Below, in pieces: positions 1 through 5,374 of a stretch of DNA of 5,792 nucleotides. Source of the DNA: Nitrospinae bacterium RIFCSPLOWO2_12_39_16 (GTDB lineage Bacteria > Nitrospinota > Nitrospinia > UBA9942); assembly GCA_001805005.1 (NCBI GenBank), contig MHDO01000064.1:554-6345 (forward strand). Direction: 5' to 3'. Below the pieces are notes generated by a model that was not told where the DNA came from, did not search any database, and was given only the letters and a program-made list of their open reading frames with translations. Each line of letters opens with the position of its first letter. Positions within the stretch are counted from its first letter, which is position 1. The position numbers were made by a program, and so were the translations under genes.

Positions 1-28
1 GACCAACCTTTGCTAAGAGAATCTTCAT
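1..28 (-). CDS. icmB: B12-binding small subunit of acyl-CoA mutase, first nine codons only (partial)
   Basis: An ATG at 28-26 opens a frame that leaves the window after nine codons, reading MKILLAKVG. This is how separately encoded cobalamin-binding subunits of the methylmalonyl/isobutyryl-CoA mutase family usually begin; the next residues are normally LDGHDRG, whose His ligates cobalt. That diagnostic motif lies outside the window. Support comes from position: the gene follows the catalytic large subunit on the same strand after 114 bp, and that large subunit has no B12-binding domain of its own. The start is preceded by TATAATTTCCT and not by a Shine-Dalgarno sequence. The call rests on nine residues plus context, so it is a strong inference and not proof. 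The symbol follows the isobutyryl-type signature of the partner subunit. Confidence 0.72.
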
Positions 29-39
29 AGGAAATTATA
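29..39 (-). promoter_or_regulatory. TATAAT box abutting the small-subunit start (possible leaderless promoter)
   Basis: On the minus strand the sequence TATAATTTCCT ends directly at the ATG, with five bases between the TATAAT hexamer (39-34) and the start codon. A perfect -10 box at this distance would place the transcript start at or next to the ATG. No good -35 box is seen; the expected position lies inside the adjacent palindrome. Nearly the same string precedes the citrate synthase and MBL hydrolase starts. Promoter function is inferred from sequence only. Confidence 0.35.
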
Positions 40-40
40 T

Positions 41-122
41 ATCCGCAGATTTCGCAGATTACCGCAGATTAAAACAAAATATTTTTTTAAAAAATCTGTG
101 AAAATCTGTGTAATCTGCGGAT
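41..122. repeat. Intergenic palindrome, copy A (mutase large/small subunit junction)
   Basis: This is an imperfect inverted repeat with 30-bp arms at 41-70 and 93-122 around an A/T-rich 22-bp loop; 25 of 30 positions are complementary. Each arm contains three consecutive units about 9-10 bp long: CCGCAGATT, CGCAGATT and CCGCAGATT on the left, with AATCTGTG, AATCTGTG and AATCTGCGG on the right. It fills most of the 114-bp gap between the two mutase subunit genes. It is not a classic intrinsic terminator, because no T-run directly follows the stem in the direction of transcription. Confidence 0.85.
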
Positions 123-142
123 TAATCGGTTTTTTGTTTTTA

Positions 143-1735
143 TTACACAATCGGCTCCTTATATGTTCCTAATACCTCCTTCAATACATCACATATCTCA
201 CCAATGGTTGCGTATGACTTGACCGCTTCTATAATAAATGGCATAAGGTTTTCATCTCCATGAGCTGCCCTTTTCAAATCCTCCAATGCCATTTTCAATC
301 TCTTTTTATCTCTATTCCCTTTTATATCCTTAAGCCTCTGTATCTGTTTTCTCTCCACATCTGGATTCGTTTTAAATACCTCAACAGGAGCCTTTTCTTC
401 TTCAATAAAATCATTCACCCCAACGATGAGCCTCTCTTTACTGTCTATCTCTTTTTGATATGAGTAAGCAGACTCCTTTATCTCCTTCTGGGGGAACCCC
501 TTTTCAATGGCAGATACCATTCCCCCCATATCATCTAATTTTTTAAAATATTCATATACAGCATCCTCCATTTTGTTTGTCAAGTTCTCAATATAATATG
601 AACCACCCAATGGGTCTATAGTATTTGTAACACCACTCTCATGGGCAATAATCTGCTGGGTGCGGAGTGCAATCCTTACAGCCTCTTCGGTTGGTATAGC
701 GTAGGTTTCATCCATGGAATCGGTATGAAGGGACTGTGTCCCGCCGAGGACAGCAGATAGTGCCTGAAGTGTAACCCTCACGATATTATTATATGGCTGT
801 TGTGCTGTGAGAGAGCAGCCTGCTGTCTGTGTATGAAACCTCAATGTCATTGACCTCTCGTCTTTCGGGTTGTATCTCTTCTTTATCTCCCTCGCCCATA
901 TCCTTCTGGCAGCCCTGAACTTGGCTATCTCCTCAAAAAAGTCATTATGGGAGTTAAAGAAAAAGGAGAGTCTCGGTGCAAACTCATCTATTGATAGACC
1001 TCTTTTTATTACCCCCTCCACATAGGTCAATCCATCATAAAGTGTAAAGGCAAGCTCCTGGACTGCTGTTGAACCAGCCTCCCTTATATGGTATCCGCTG
1101 ATACTTATGGGATGCCATTTAGGGAGATTTCTGGCACAGTATATAATTGTGTCTGTGATGAGTCTTAAAGATGGCTCAGGAGGGAATATCCACTCCTTCT
1201 GTGCAGTGTATTCCTTTAGCATGTCATTCTGGGTTGTGCCGCCTAATTTATTCAGAGGGATTCCCTTTTTGTCGGCTACAGCAATATACATTGATAGGAG
1301 AATAGAAGCAGGGGCATTTATTGTCATGGAGACCGTCACCTCATCAAGAGGGATGCCATCAAAAAGAATCTCCATATCAGCTATGGTATCTATGGCAACA
1401 CCGCATACACCCACCTCGCCGGCAGCCCTTGGATTGTCCGAGTCATATCCCATAAGGGTTGGCATGTCAAAGGCGGTGGATAACCCTGTCTCACCATGCT
1501 TTAAAAGGTATTTAAACCTTTTGTTTGTATCCTCAGCAGCTCCGAATCCTGAAAACTGCCTCATTGTCCACAGACGCCCCCTATACATGGTTTGATGTAT
1601 ACCTCTGGTAAATGGGAACTCACATGGAAGTCCAATATCCTTTGAGTCCTCTATATTTTTCACATCTTCAGGTGTATAGACACTCTTTATATCCATATTG
1701 GAAAGATTTGTAAATTTCTCTTTTCTCTCTTTCAT
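143..1735 (-). CDS. icmA: Methylmalonyl-CoA mutase family large subunit, isobutyryl-CoA mutase type
   Basis: This is the catalytic TIM-barrel subunit of an adenosylcobalamin-dependent acyl-CoA mutase, which performs radical carbon-skeleton rearrangement of a CoA thioester in the cytosol. The product is 530 residues from the ATG at 1735 and nearly full length for stand-alone large subunits (about 550). Family motifs run throughout: FPFTRGIHQTMYRGR (residues 41-55), MTINAPASILLSMYIA, SISGYHIREAG (about 211-221; its Tyr-His pair matches Tyr243/His244 of the Propionibacterium enzyme), FAPRLSFFF, HTQTAGCSLTAQQPYNN and GVNDFIEEE. The residues matching Tyr89 and Arg207, which bind the methylmalonyl carboxylate, are Phe61 (RQFSGF) and Gln179 (YTAQKEW), the known isobutyryl-CoA mutase pair. 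The residue matching Asp117 of 2-hydroxyisobutyryl-CoA mutase is Ala88. The C-terminal B12 domain is absent and is evidently encoded by the next gene. A TTG at 1783 would add 16 residues, but these come from an intergenic palindrome and look unlike the family. Databases would probably label it methylmalonyl-CoA mutase. Confidence 0.93.
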   Translation of the reverse strand: MKERKEKFTNLSNMDIKSVYTPEDVKNIEDSKDIGLPCEFPFTRGIHQTMYRGRLWTMRQFSGFGAAEDTNKRFKYLLKHGETGLSTAFDMPTLMGYDSDNPRAAGEVGVCGVAIDTIADMEILFDGIPLDEVTVSMTINAPASILLSMYIAVADKKGIPLNKLGGTTQNDMLKEYTAQKEWIFPPEPSLRLITDTIIYCARNLPKWHPISISGYHIREAGSTAVQELAFTLYDGLTYVEGVIKRGLSIDEFAPRLSFFFNSHNDFFEEIAKFRAARRIWAREIKKRYNPKDERSMTLRFHTQTAGCSLTAQQPYNNIVRVTLQALSAVLGGTQSLHTDSMDETYAIPTEEAVRIALRTQQIIAHESGVTNTIDPLGGSYYIENLTNKMEDAVYEYFKKLDDMGGMVSAIEKGFPQKEIKESAYSYQKEIDSKERLIVGVNDFIEEEKAPVEVFKTNPDVERKQIQRLKDIKGNRDKKRLKMALEDLKRAAHGDENLMPFIIEAVKSYATIGEICDVLKEVLGTYKEPIV

Positions 1736-1748
1736 AACTAATACTTTT

Positions 1749-1832
1749 GCCACGGACTTACACAGACTTAATAAAAAGCTCAAATCTTAAATTTGAAATT
1801 TCAAATCTTTAAAGTTAGTGAAAGTCTGTGGC
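1749..1832. repeat. Intergenic palindrome, copy B (acyl-CoA dehydrogenase/mutase junction)
   Basis: Arms at 1749-1769 and 1812-1832 are complementary at 17 of 21 positions. The repeated unit is CACAGACTT rather than the CGCAGATT of copy A, and the opposite arm carries the matching AAGTCTGTG. The centre holds a separate perfect 16-bp palindrome, ATTTGAAATTTCAAAT, at 1791-1806. The element lies between the dehydrogenase stop and the mutase ATG. If the mutase were started at the upstream TTG (1783), one arm would be translated as LSLCKSVAK. Confidence 0.8.
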
Positions 1833-1839
1833 TATAAAT

Positions 1840-2985
1840 TTATATGTCCTTCATCAACTCCTTTGCTATGGTCAATCTCTGAATCTCTGAAGTCCCCTCA
1901 TATAGGGTTGTAACTCTGGCATCCCTGTAATATCTCTCCAGATGGAAATCCTTTGTATATCCATAGCCGCCATGGATCTGGAGTGCCTTGTAGGCACATC
2001 TGTTAGCTGTCTCTGATGCGTATAGCTTTGCCATTGATGACTCTTTTATAAATTTTAGTTCCCTATCCTTCATATATGCAGCCCTATAAGTAAGGAGCCT
2101 TGCAGCCTCAATCTCCATTGCCATATCGGCAATCATAAATTGAATTGCCTGTAATTGGGCAATAGGCTTACCAAATTGGACCCTTTTTTGGGAATATTGA
2201 GTAGCCTCATCAAGACATGCCTGTGCAATTCCTACAGACTGGGCTGCAATTCCAATCCTCCCCATATCAAGGGTATTCATCGCTATCTTAAACCCCTCCC
2301 CCTCCTGTCCAAGTAGATTTTCCTTCGGGATACGGCACATCTCAAAGATTAGCTCTACGGTCTCCGAGCCTTTAATCCCCAATTTTTCCTCTGTTCTTCC
2401 AATGGATAGTCCCGGAGTTTTCTTTTCAACAATAAAGACACTTATCCCTCTATGCTCCTTATCGGCATCGGTCACTGCAAATACTATAACTACCTGTGCC
2501 CTCTTGCCATTAGAGACAAAAAGTTTTGAGCCATTAAGGACATACCCATCACCTTCTTTGACGGCAGAGGTCTTTATGGCTGCTACATCCGAGCCTGCCC
2601 CTGCCTCTGTAAGGGCAAAACAGCCGAGCATTTCACCTTTCGCCAGATGGGTTAAAAACTTCTTCTTTTGCGCTTCTGTTCCATAGCGGAAGATAGGCTC
2701 ACAGATAAGAGAGTTATTTACTGTTACAATAGTGGATGTGGAGGCACAGGCACTTGCAATCTCCTCCATTGCAATGACATAACAGACTGTATCCATCCCT
2801 CCACCACCGTATTCTTCAGGGATTGTAATACCCATAAGCCCCAGCCCTCCCATCTCATCTGTTAAAGAGGAGGGGATGTCGCCAGCTGCATCTATCTTCT
2901 CTGACAGAGGTCTTATCTTATCACTGGCAAACTTCCTCACAACTTGCTGTAACATCTTCTGTTCTTCAGTGAGATAGAGATTCAT
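1840..2985 (-). CDS. Acyl-CoA dehydrogenase, short-chain/butyryl-CoA-like
   Basis: This FAD flavoprotein should oxidise a short-chain acyl-CoA to its trans-2-enoyl-CoA and pass electrons to an electron-transfer flavoprotein. Its 381 residues are the normal length. The N-terminal helical domain begins MNLYLTEEQKMLQQVVRKFA. The middle beta domain has the first family signature, FALTEAGAGSD (residues 123-133). The C-terminal helical domain carries YSQKRVQFGKPI (264-275) and the second signature, QIHGGYGYTKDFHLERYYRD (336-355). The catalytic base is Glu363 in LYEGTSEIQ, the position used by the short-chain and isobutyryl-CoA enzymes. The ATG at 2985 fits the family N-terminus well, although only an A-rich stretch and no Shine-Dalgarno precedes it. 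The neighbouring isobutyryl-type mutase makes butyryl-CoA or isobutyryl-CoA the likely substrate, but residues alone do not settle this. It is separated from the MBL gene upstream by palindrome C and from the mutase gene by palindrome B. Confidence 0.95.
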   Translation of the reverse strand: MNLYLTEEQKMLQQVVRKFASDKIRPLSEKIDAAGDIPSSLTDEMGGLGLMGITIPEEYGGGGMDTVCYVIAMEEIASACASTSTIVTVNNSLICEPIFRYGTEAQKKKFLTHLAKGEMLGCFALTEAGAGSDVAAIKTSAVKEGDGYVLNGSKLFVSNGKRAQVVIVFAVTDADKEHRGISVFIVEKKTPGLSIGRTEEKLGIKGSETVELIFEMCRIPKENLLGQEGEGFKIAMNTLDMGRIGIAAQSVGIAQACLDEATQYSQKRVQFGKPIAQLQAIQFMIADMAMEIEAARLLTYRAAYMKDRELKFIKESSMAKLYASETANRCAYKALQIHGGYGYTKDFHLERYYRDARVTTLYEGTSEIQRLTIAKELMKDI

Positions 2986-3005
2986 ATCATTCTTATTTCT
3001 TTTTT

Positions 3006-3135
3006 GCCACTGACTTTCACTGACAAAGCCAATAGAATTCAGGAGTCAGGAGTCAGAATAAAAAATAAAATAAATGTCTCTTTTATTCTGAAATTCTGTA
3101 TTCTGCCTTTTATAAAGTCTGTGTAAGTCTGTGGC
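3006..3135. repeat. Intergenic palindrome, copy C (MBL hydrolase/acyl-CoA dehydrogenase junction)
   Basis: Outer arms at 3006-3024 and 3117-3135 are complementary at 16 of 19 positions. The units are CCACTGACTT and CACTGAC on the left against AAGTCTGTG and AAGTCTGTGG on the right, the same subtype as copy B. The right arm lies inside the MBL hydrolase gene and encodes its last residues. The interval between the arms is occupied by a second, different inverted repeat, so this copy looks like one element inserted within another. Confidence 0.8.
3041..3107. repeat. Nested GGAGTCA / TTCTG inverted repeat inside copy C
   Basis: A tandem AGGAGTCAGGAGTCAG at 3041-3056 leads into TCAGAATAAAA (3053-3063), which is perfectly complementary to TTTTATTCTGA at 3081-3091 across a 17-bp A/T-rich loop. 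The right side continues with further TTCTG units (3094-3107). The core stem is 11 bp and the flanks are only loosely complementary. Its sequence is unrelated to the CACAGATT-type units, so I treat it as a separate repeat family. No function is evident. Confidence 0.65.
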
Positions 3136-3979
3136 TAATTACTCTGTAGCCTTTTTCGTCCTTTTGTATATGTCCCCATGGGATTTCATCCTCATGCTCC
3201 CATATTAGGAGATAATTATAGCAGTATGCCTCATCCAATAATATCACTTTTTTATTAATAACCTCCAATGGATATAGGTCCCATCCCATTGTCCAGTTGG
3301 GCTTTAGATGGGCTGTAGTCGGTATGAGGTCTCCGAGATAGACTCCCTTATTCCCTTCGGATTCAAAAAAGACAATCTGATGTCCATCACAATGTCCCCC
3401 TGTCCTTTCTACAGATATTCCCGGCATAATCTCTTCTCTCTTATTTACAAATTTGAGTAATCCTGCCTCTTTGATGGGAAGATAATCCTCTTTTAGGTAG
3501 GATGACCTTGTCCTTATATTTGTATTATTGGCATCCTCCCAGTCTTTCCTCTGAACTATGTGAATGGCATTTGGGAAGGTTGGCTTTAAGATACCATTTG
3601 AATCAATATATGTGCAGCCTCCGCAATGATCAAGATGGAGATGGGTAAGAATTACATAATCAATATCCTCAGGTTTTAAATATAGGTCTTTTAGTTGTTC
3701 TATGAAAGACCTCTTCCTTCTAATATCGTATAGCTCAATATCCCTTTTATCAATCTTTGTCCCGATGCCTGTGTCAATTATAATATTTTTTTTAAAGTGT
3801 TTTATCAGAAGAGAGTTAAGCCCCAGCCTTATCCTGTTCAGTTCATCTGATGGTTTTAACTTTTTCCACAGGGTCTTTGGCACTACGCCAAACATACTCC
3901 CGCCATCCAGGCTGAACTCGCCATCACTTATAATATGAAGCTCCATCTGACCGAATTTCATTTGAGGGGGCTTGTTCAT
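3110..3979 (-). CDS. Metallo-beta-lactamase-fold hydrolase
   Basis: This is a cytosolic zinc-dependent hydrolase of the MBL superfamily, 289 residues long with no signal peptide. The first metal motif is THLHLDHCGG, with His113, His115, Asp117 and His118 of HxHxDH. The other expected ligands are His196 in TGGHCDGHQ, Asp217 in YLGDLIP, and probably His262 in WEHE. The N-terminal part (GGSMFGVVPKTLWKKLKP and IIIDTGIG) is typical of a widespread bacterial subfamily whose substrate I do not know. Ester, lactone or thioester hydrolysis are all possible, and proximity to acyl-CoA genes makes a thioester tempting but unproven. The start at 3979 gives the usual N-terminus and is preceded by TATAATTTCCTTGAC without a Shine-Dalgarno. 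Oddly, the last eight residues, SHRLTQTL, are encoded by an arm of palindrome C; the family normally ends shortly before this point. Confidence 0.92.
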   Translation of the reverse strand: MNKPPQMKFGQMELHIISDGEFSLDGGSMFGVVPKTLWKKLKPSDELNRIRLGLNSLLIKHFKKNIIIDTGIGTKIDKRDIELYDIRRKRSFIEQLKDLYLKPEDIDYVILTHLHLDHCGGCTYIDSNGILKPTFPNAIHIVQRKDWEDANNTNIRTRSSYLKEDYLPIKEAGLLKFVNKREEIMPGISVERTGGHCDGHQIVFFESEGNKGVYLGDLIPTTAHLKPNWTMGWDLYPLEVINKKVILLDEAYCYNYLLIWEHEDEIPWGHIQKDEKGYRVISHRLTQTL

Positions 3980-3998
3980 GTCAAGGAAATTATAAAAA
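3980..3998 (-). promoter_or_regulatory. TATAAT box just upstream of the MBL hydrolase start
   Basis: The minus strand reads TTTTTATAATTTCCTTGAC and then ATG. The TATAAT hexamer is at 3994-3989, nine bases from the start codon, so a transcript starting there would have essentially no leader. The 12-mer TTTTTATAATTT also occurs upstream of the citrate synthase. No recognisable -35 box is present at the usual spacing. Function is inferred from sequence only. Confidence 0.35.
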
Positions 3999-4000
3999 TT

Positions 4001-4146
4001 ACCACGGATTTATCACGGATGGACACAGACAAGATAAATCCTTTTACTTTTTCTGTGTTTACCCTGTTAGATATTTGCTGTTGAATGGGGATAATTCCAT
4101 TGAATATCTATTATCTAACAGGGTTTATCCGTGTCCTTCCGTGGTT
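4001..4146. repeat. Intergenic palindrome, copy D, able to form a three-way junction
   Basis: The outer stem pairs CCACGGA (4002-4008) with TCCGTGG (4138-4144), then CACGGAT (4014-4020) with ATCCGTG (4127-4133), across a small internal loop. Inside lie two further stems: ACACAGA with TCTGTGT (4023-4029 and 4052-4058), and a perfect 13-bp stem ACCCTGTTAGATA with TATCTAACAGGGT (4061-4073 and 4112-4124). The latter may extend inward through AATGG/CCATT (4084-4088 and 4097-4101). The right outer arm overlaps the 3' end of the citrate synthase gene. The unit subtype is CACGGAT, different from copies A, B and C, yet the two arms match each other. Confidence 0.8.
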
Positions 4147-5273
4147 TTATTATGTTTTTGTTCTGGTTTATGATACTTAAGTCCCCTCTGACCGGTGTAT
4201 AAACACCTTGGACGGATGAGACGATTATTCTCATGCTGTTCTATCACATGGGCTGTCCAGCCTGTAATCCTGCCTGCCACAAAGACGGGAGTAAATAACT
4301 CTATGGGTATGCCCATCAGATAGAAGGCAGAGGCAGAGTAGAAATCCAGATTTGGATATAGCCCCTTCTCCTTTGACATTACATCTTCTATGATACAGGA
4401 GATTTTATACCATTCTGTCTGATCCGAACGCTCTTCCAATTCTCTGCTGTATCGCTTGATTATATCTGACCTGAAATCCCCCTTTTTATAAACCCTATGA
4501 CCGAAGCCAGGTATCCTCTCCTTTCGTGCAAGGGCATCCTTGATCCAGACTTCCGCCTTACTTGATTCTCCAATATTGAGAAGCATCTGCATGACCCTTT
4601 CATTTGCCCCTCCGTGGAGTGAACCCTTCAGTGTCCCGATAGCAGAAGTGATGGCTGAGTGCATATCCGAAAGGGTTGATGCTGTTACCCTCGCAGAGAA
4701 TGTAGATGCATTGAACTCATGTTCTGCGTAAAGGATGAGGGATACATTAAGTGCTTTAGCTATAAAGTCTTCAGGGATATCTCCATTTAGCATATAGAAA
4801 AAGTTTTGGGTATGAGAGAGTTTTGGATCCGGGTGGATAGGCTCTTTACCATGAAGTATGCGGTAGATAGATGTTATAACGGTAGGTATACTGGTTATGA
4901 GCCTTATAGCCTTTCTGATATTCGCATCATGGGAATTATCAGCAACATCCGGGTCATAGAGGGCAAGGATAGAGACTGCACTCCTTAAGACATCCATAAT
5001 ATTGCTGGTTCTGGGTAGTCTCCTGATGATATGGAGAATATCTTCTGGGACAGGTCTCTCCTGAGATAATCTGGAGATGAAATCTTCAAGTCCTTTATGG
5101 TCGGGAAGCTTACCGAAGATGAGTAGATATGCCACCTCCTCAAAGGTGGCATTTTCTGACAGGTCTTCTATGCTGTAGCCGCGGTAGATGAGACCTGTCT
5201 CATGCTCGACACTACAGATAGAGGAGGTATCTGCAATAATATCTTCAAGTCCTGGACTCACCTCTGGTTTCAT
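4125..5273 (-). CDS. prpC: Citrate synthase family protein, probably 2-methylcitrate synthase
   Basis: This enzyme condenses an acyl-CoA (propionyl-CoA and/or acetyl-CoA) with oxaloacetate. Its 382 residues match the short bacterial citrate/2-methylcitrate synthases. The catalytic triad is visible: His220 in GSLHGGANE, His259 in GFGHRVYK and Asp310 in YPNLDFYSASA. LYAEHEFNASTF (181-192) and the substrate-binding arginines Arg260, Arg335 (AGRITGW) and Arg355 (RPR) are also present. The N-terminal LIYRGYSIEDLSENATFEEVAYLL is typical, which supports the ATG at 5273. Its neighbour directly upstream is methylisocitrate lyase, hence the 2-methylcitrate assignment. Residues alone do not separate this from ordinary citrate synthase, and the dehydratase PrpD is not in the window. 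The C-terminus is unusual: after the normal end near KYHKPEQ, the residues NKTTEGHG are encoded by an arm of palindrome D. Confidence 0.93.
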   Translation of the reverse strand: MKPEVSPGLEDIIADTSSICSVEHETGLIYRGYSIEDLSENATFEEVAYLLIFGKLPDHKGLEDFISRLSQERPVPEDILHIIRRLPRTSNIMDVLRSAVSILALYDPDVADNSHDANIRKAIRLITSIPTVITSIYRILHGKEPIHPDPKLSHTQNFFYMLNGDIPEDFIAKALNVSLILYAEHEFNASTFSARVTASTLSDMHSAITSAIGTLKGSLHGGANERVMQMLLNIGESSKAEVWIKDALARKERIPGFGHRVYKKGDFRSDIIKRYSRELEERSDQTEWYKISCIIEDVMSKEKGLYPNLDFYSASAFYLMGIPIELFTPVFVAGRITGWTAHVIEQHENNRLIRPRCLYTGQRGLKYHKPEQKHNKTTEGHG

Positions 5274-5288
5274 AGAAAATTATAAAAA
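5274..5288 (-). promoter_or_regulatory. TATAAT box abutting the citrate synthase start
   Basis: The minus strand reads TTTTTATAATTTTCT and then ATG. The TATAAT hexamer is at 5284-5279, five bases from the start codon, the same spacing as before the mutase small subunit. No Shine-Dalgarno lies between. A transcript initiated here would be leaderless. No -35 box is apparent; that position falls in palindrome E. Function is inferred from sequence only. Confidence 0.35.
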
Positions 5289-5289
5289 C

Positions 5290-5358
5290 AACCGCAGATG
5301 GAACACAGAAATGTCATTCTGAACCCTTCGCTCTTGTCATCTGTGAAAATCTGTGGTT
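5290..5358. repeat. Intergenic palindrome, copy E (prpB/prpC junction)
   Basis: Outer arms AACCGCAGAT (5290-5299) and ATCTGTGGTT (5349-5358) match at nine of ten positions. A second unit, CACAGA (5304-5309) against TCTGTG (5340-5345), is offset by one base. The centre (about 5311-5340) includes GTCATTCTGAACCCTTCGC, which looks like a fragment of yet another intergenic repeat rather than part of this palindrome. The element occupies most of the 101-bp gap between the two genes and, unlike copies C and D, does not overlap a stop codon. Confidence 0.72.
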
Positions 5359-5374
5359 AAAAGTATATCTTTGT

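Noticed and set aside
41..122. Intrinsic terminator after the mutase large subunit
   Set aside because: The stem is long, A/T-rich and imperfect with a 22-base loop, and no T-run directly follows in the transcribed direction; the next gene begins only a few bases later.
1107..1595. 162-codon open frame on the plus strand
   Set aside because: It lies entirely antisense to the well-conserved mutase gene, its translation resembles no family I know, and the minus frame is clearly the coding one.
2402..2865. Overlapping plus-strand open frames of 94 and 65 codons
   Set aside because: Both are antisense to the acyl-CoA dehydrogenase signature regions and are mirror frames of a conserved protein.
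3702..3938. 78-codon plus-strand frame with hydrophobic stretches
   Set aside because: It is antisense to the MBL hydrolase, and its hydrophobic look follows from the complementary codons.
4540..4988. Plus-strand frames of 63 and 60 codons
   Set aside because: They are antisense to the citrate synthase core including its catalytic HGGANE motif; there is no independent support.
41..5358. CRISPR array
   Set aside because: The units are palindromic, differ between copies, are spaced by whole genes and have no regular spacers.
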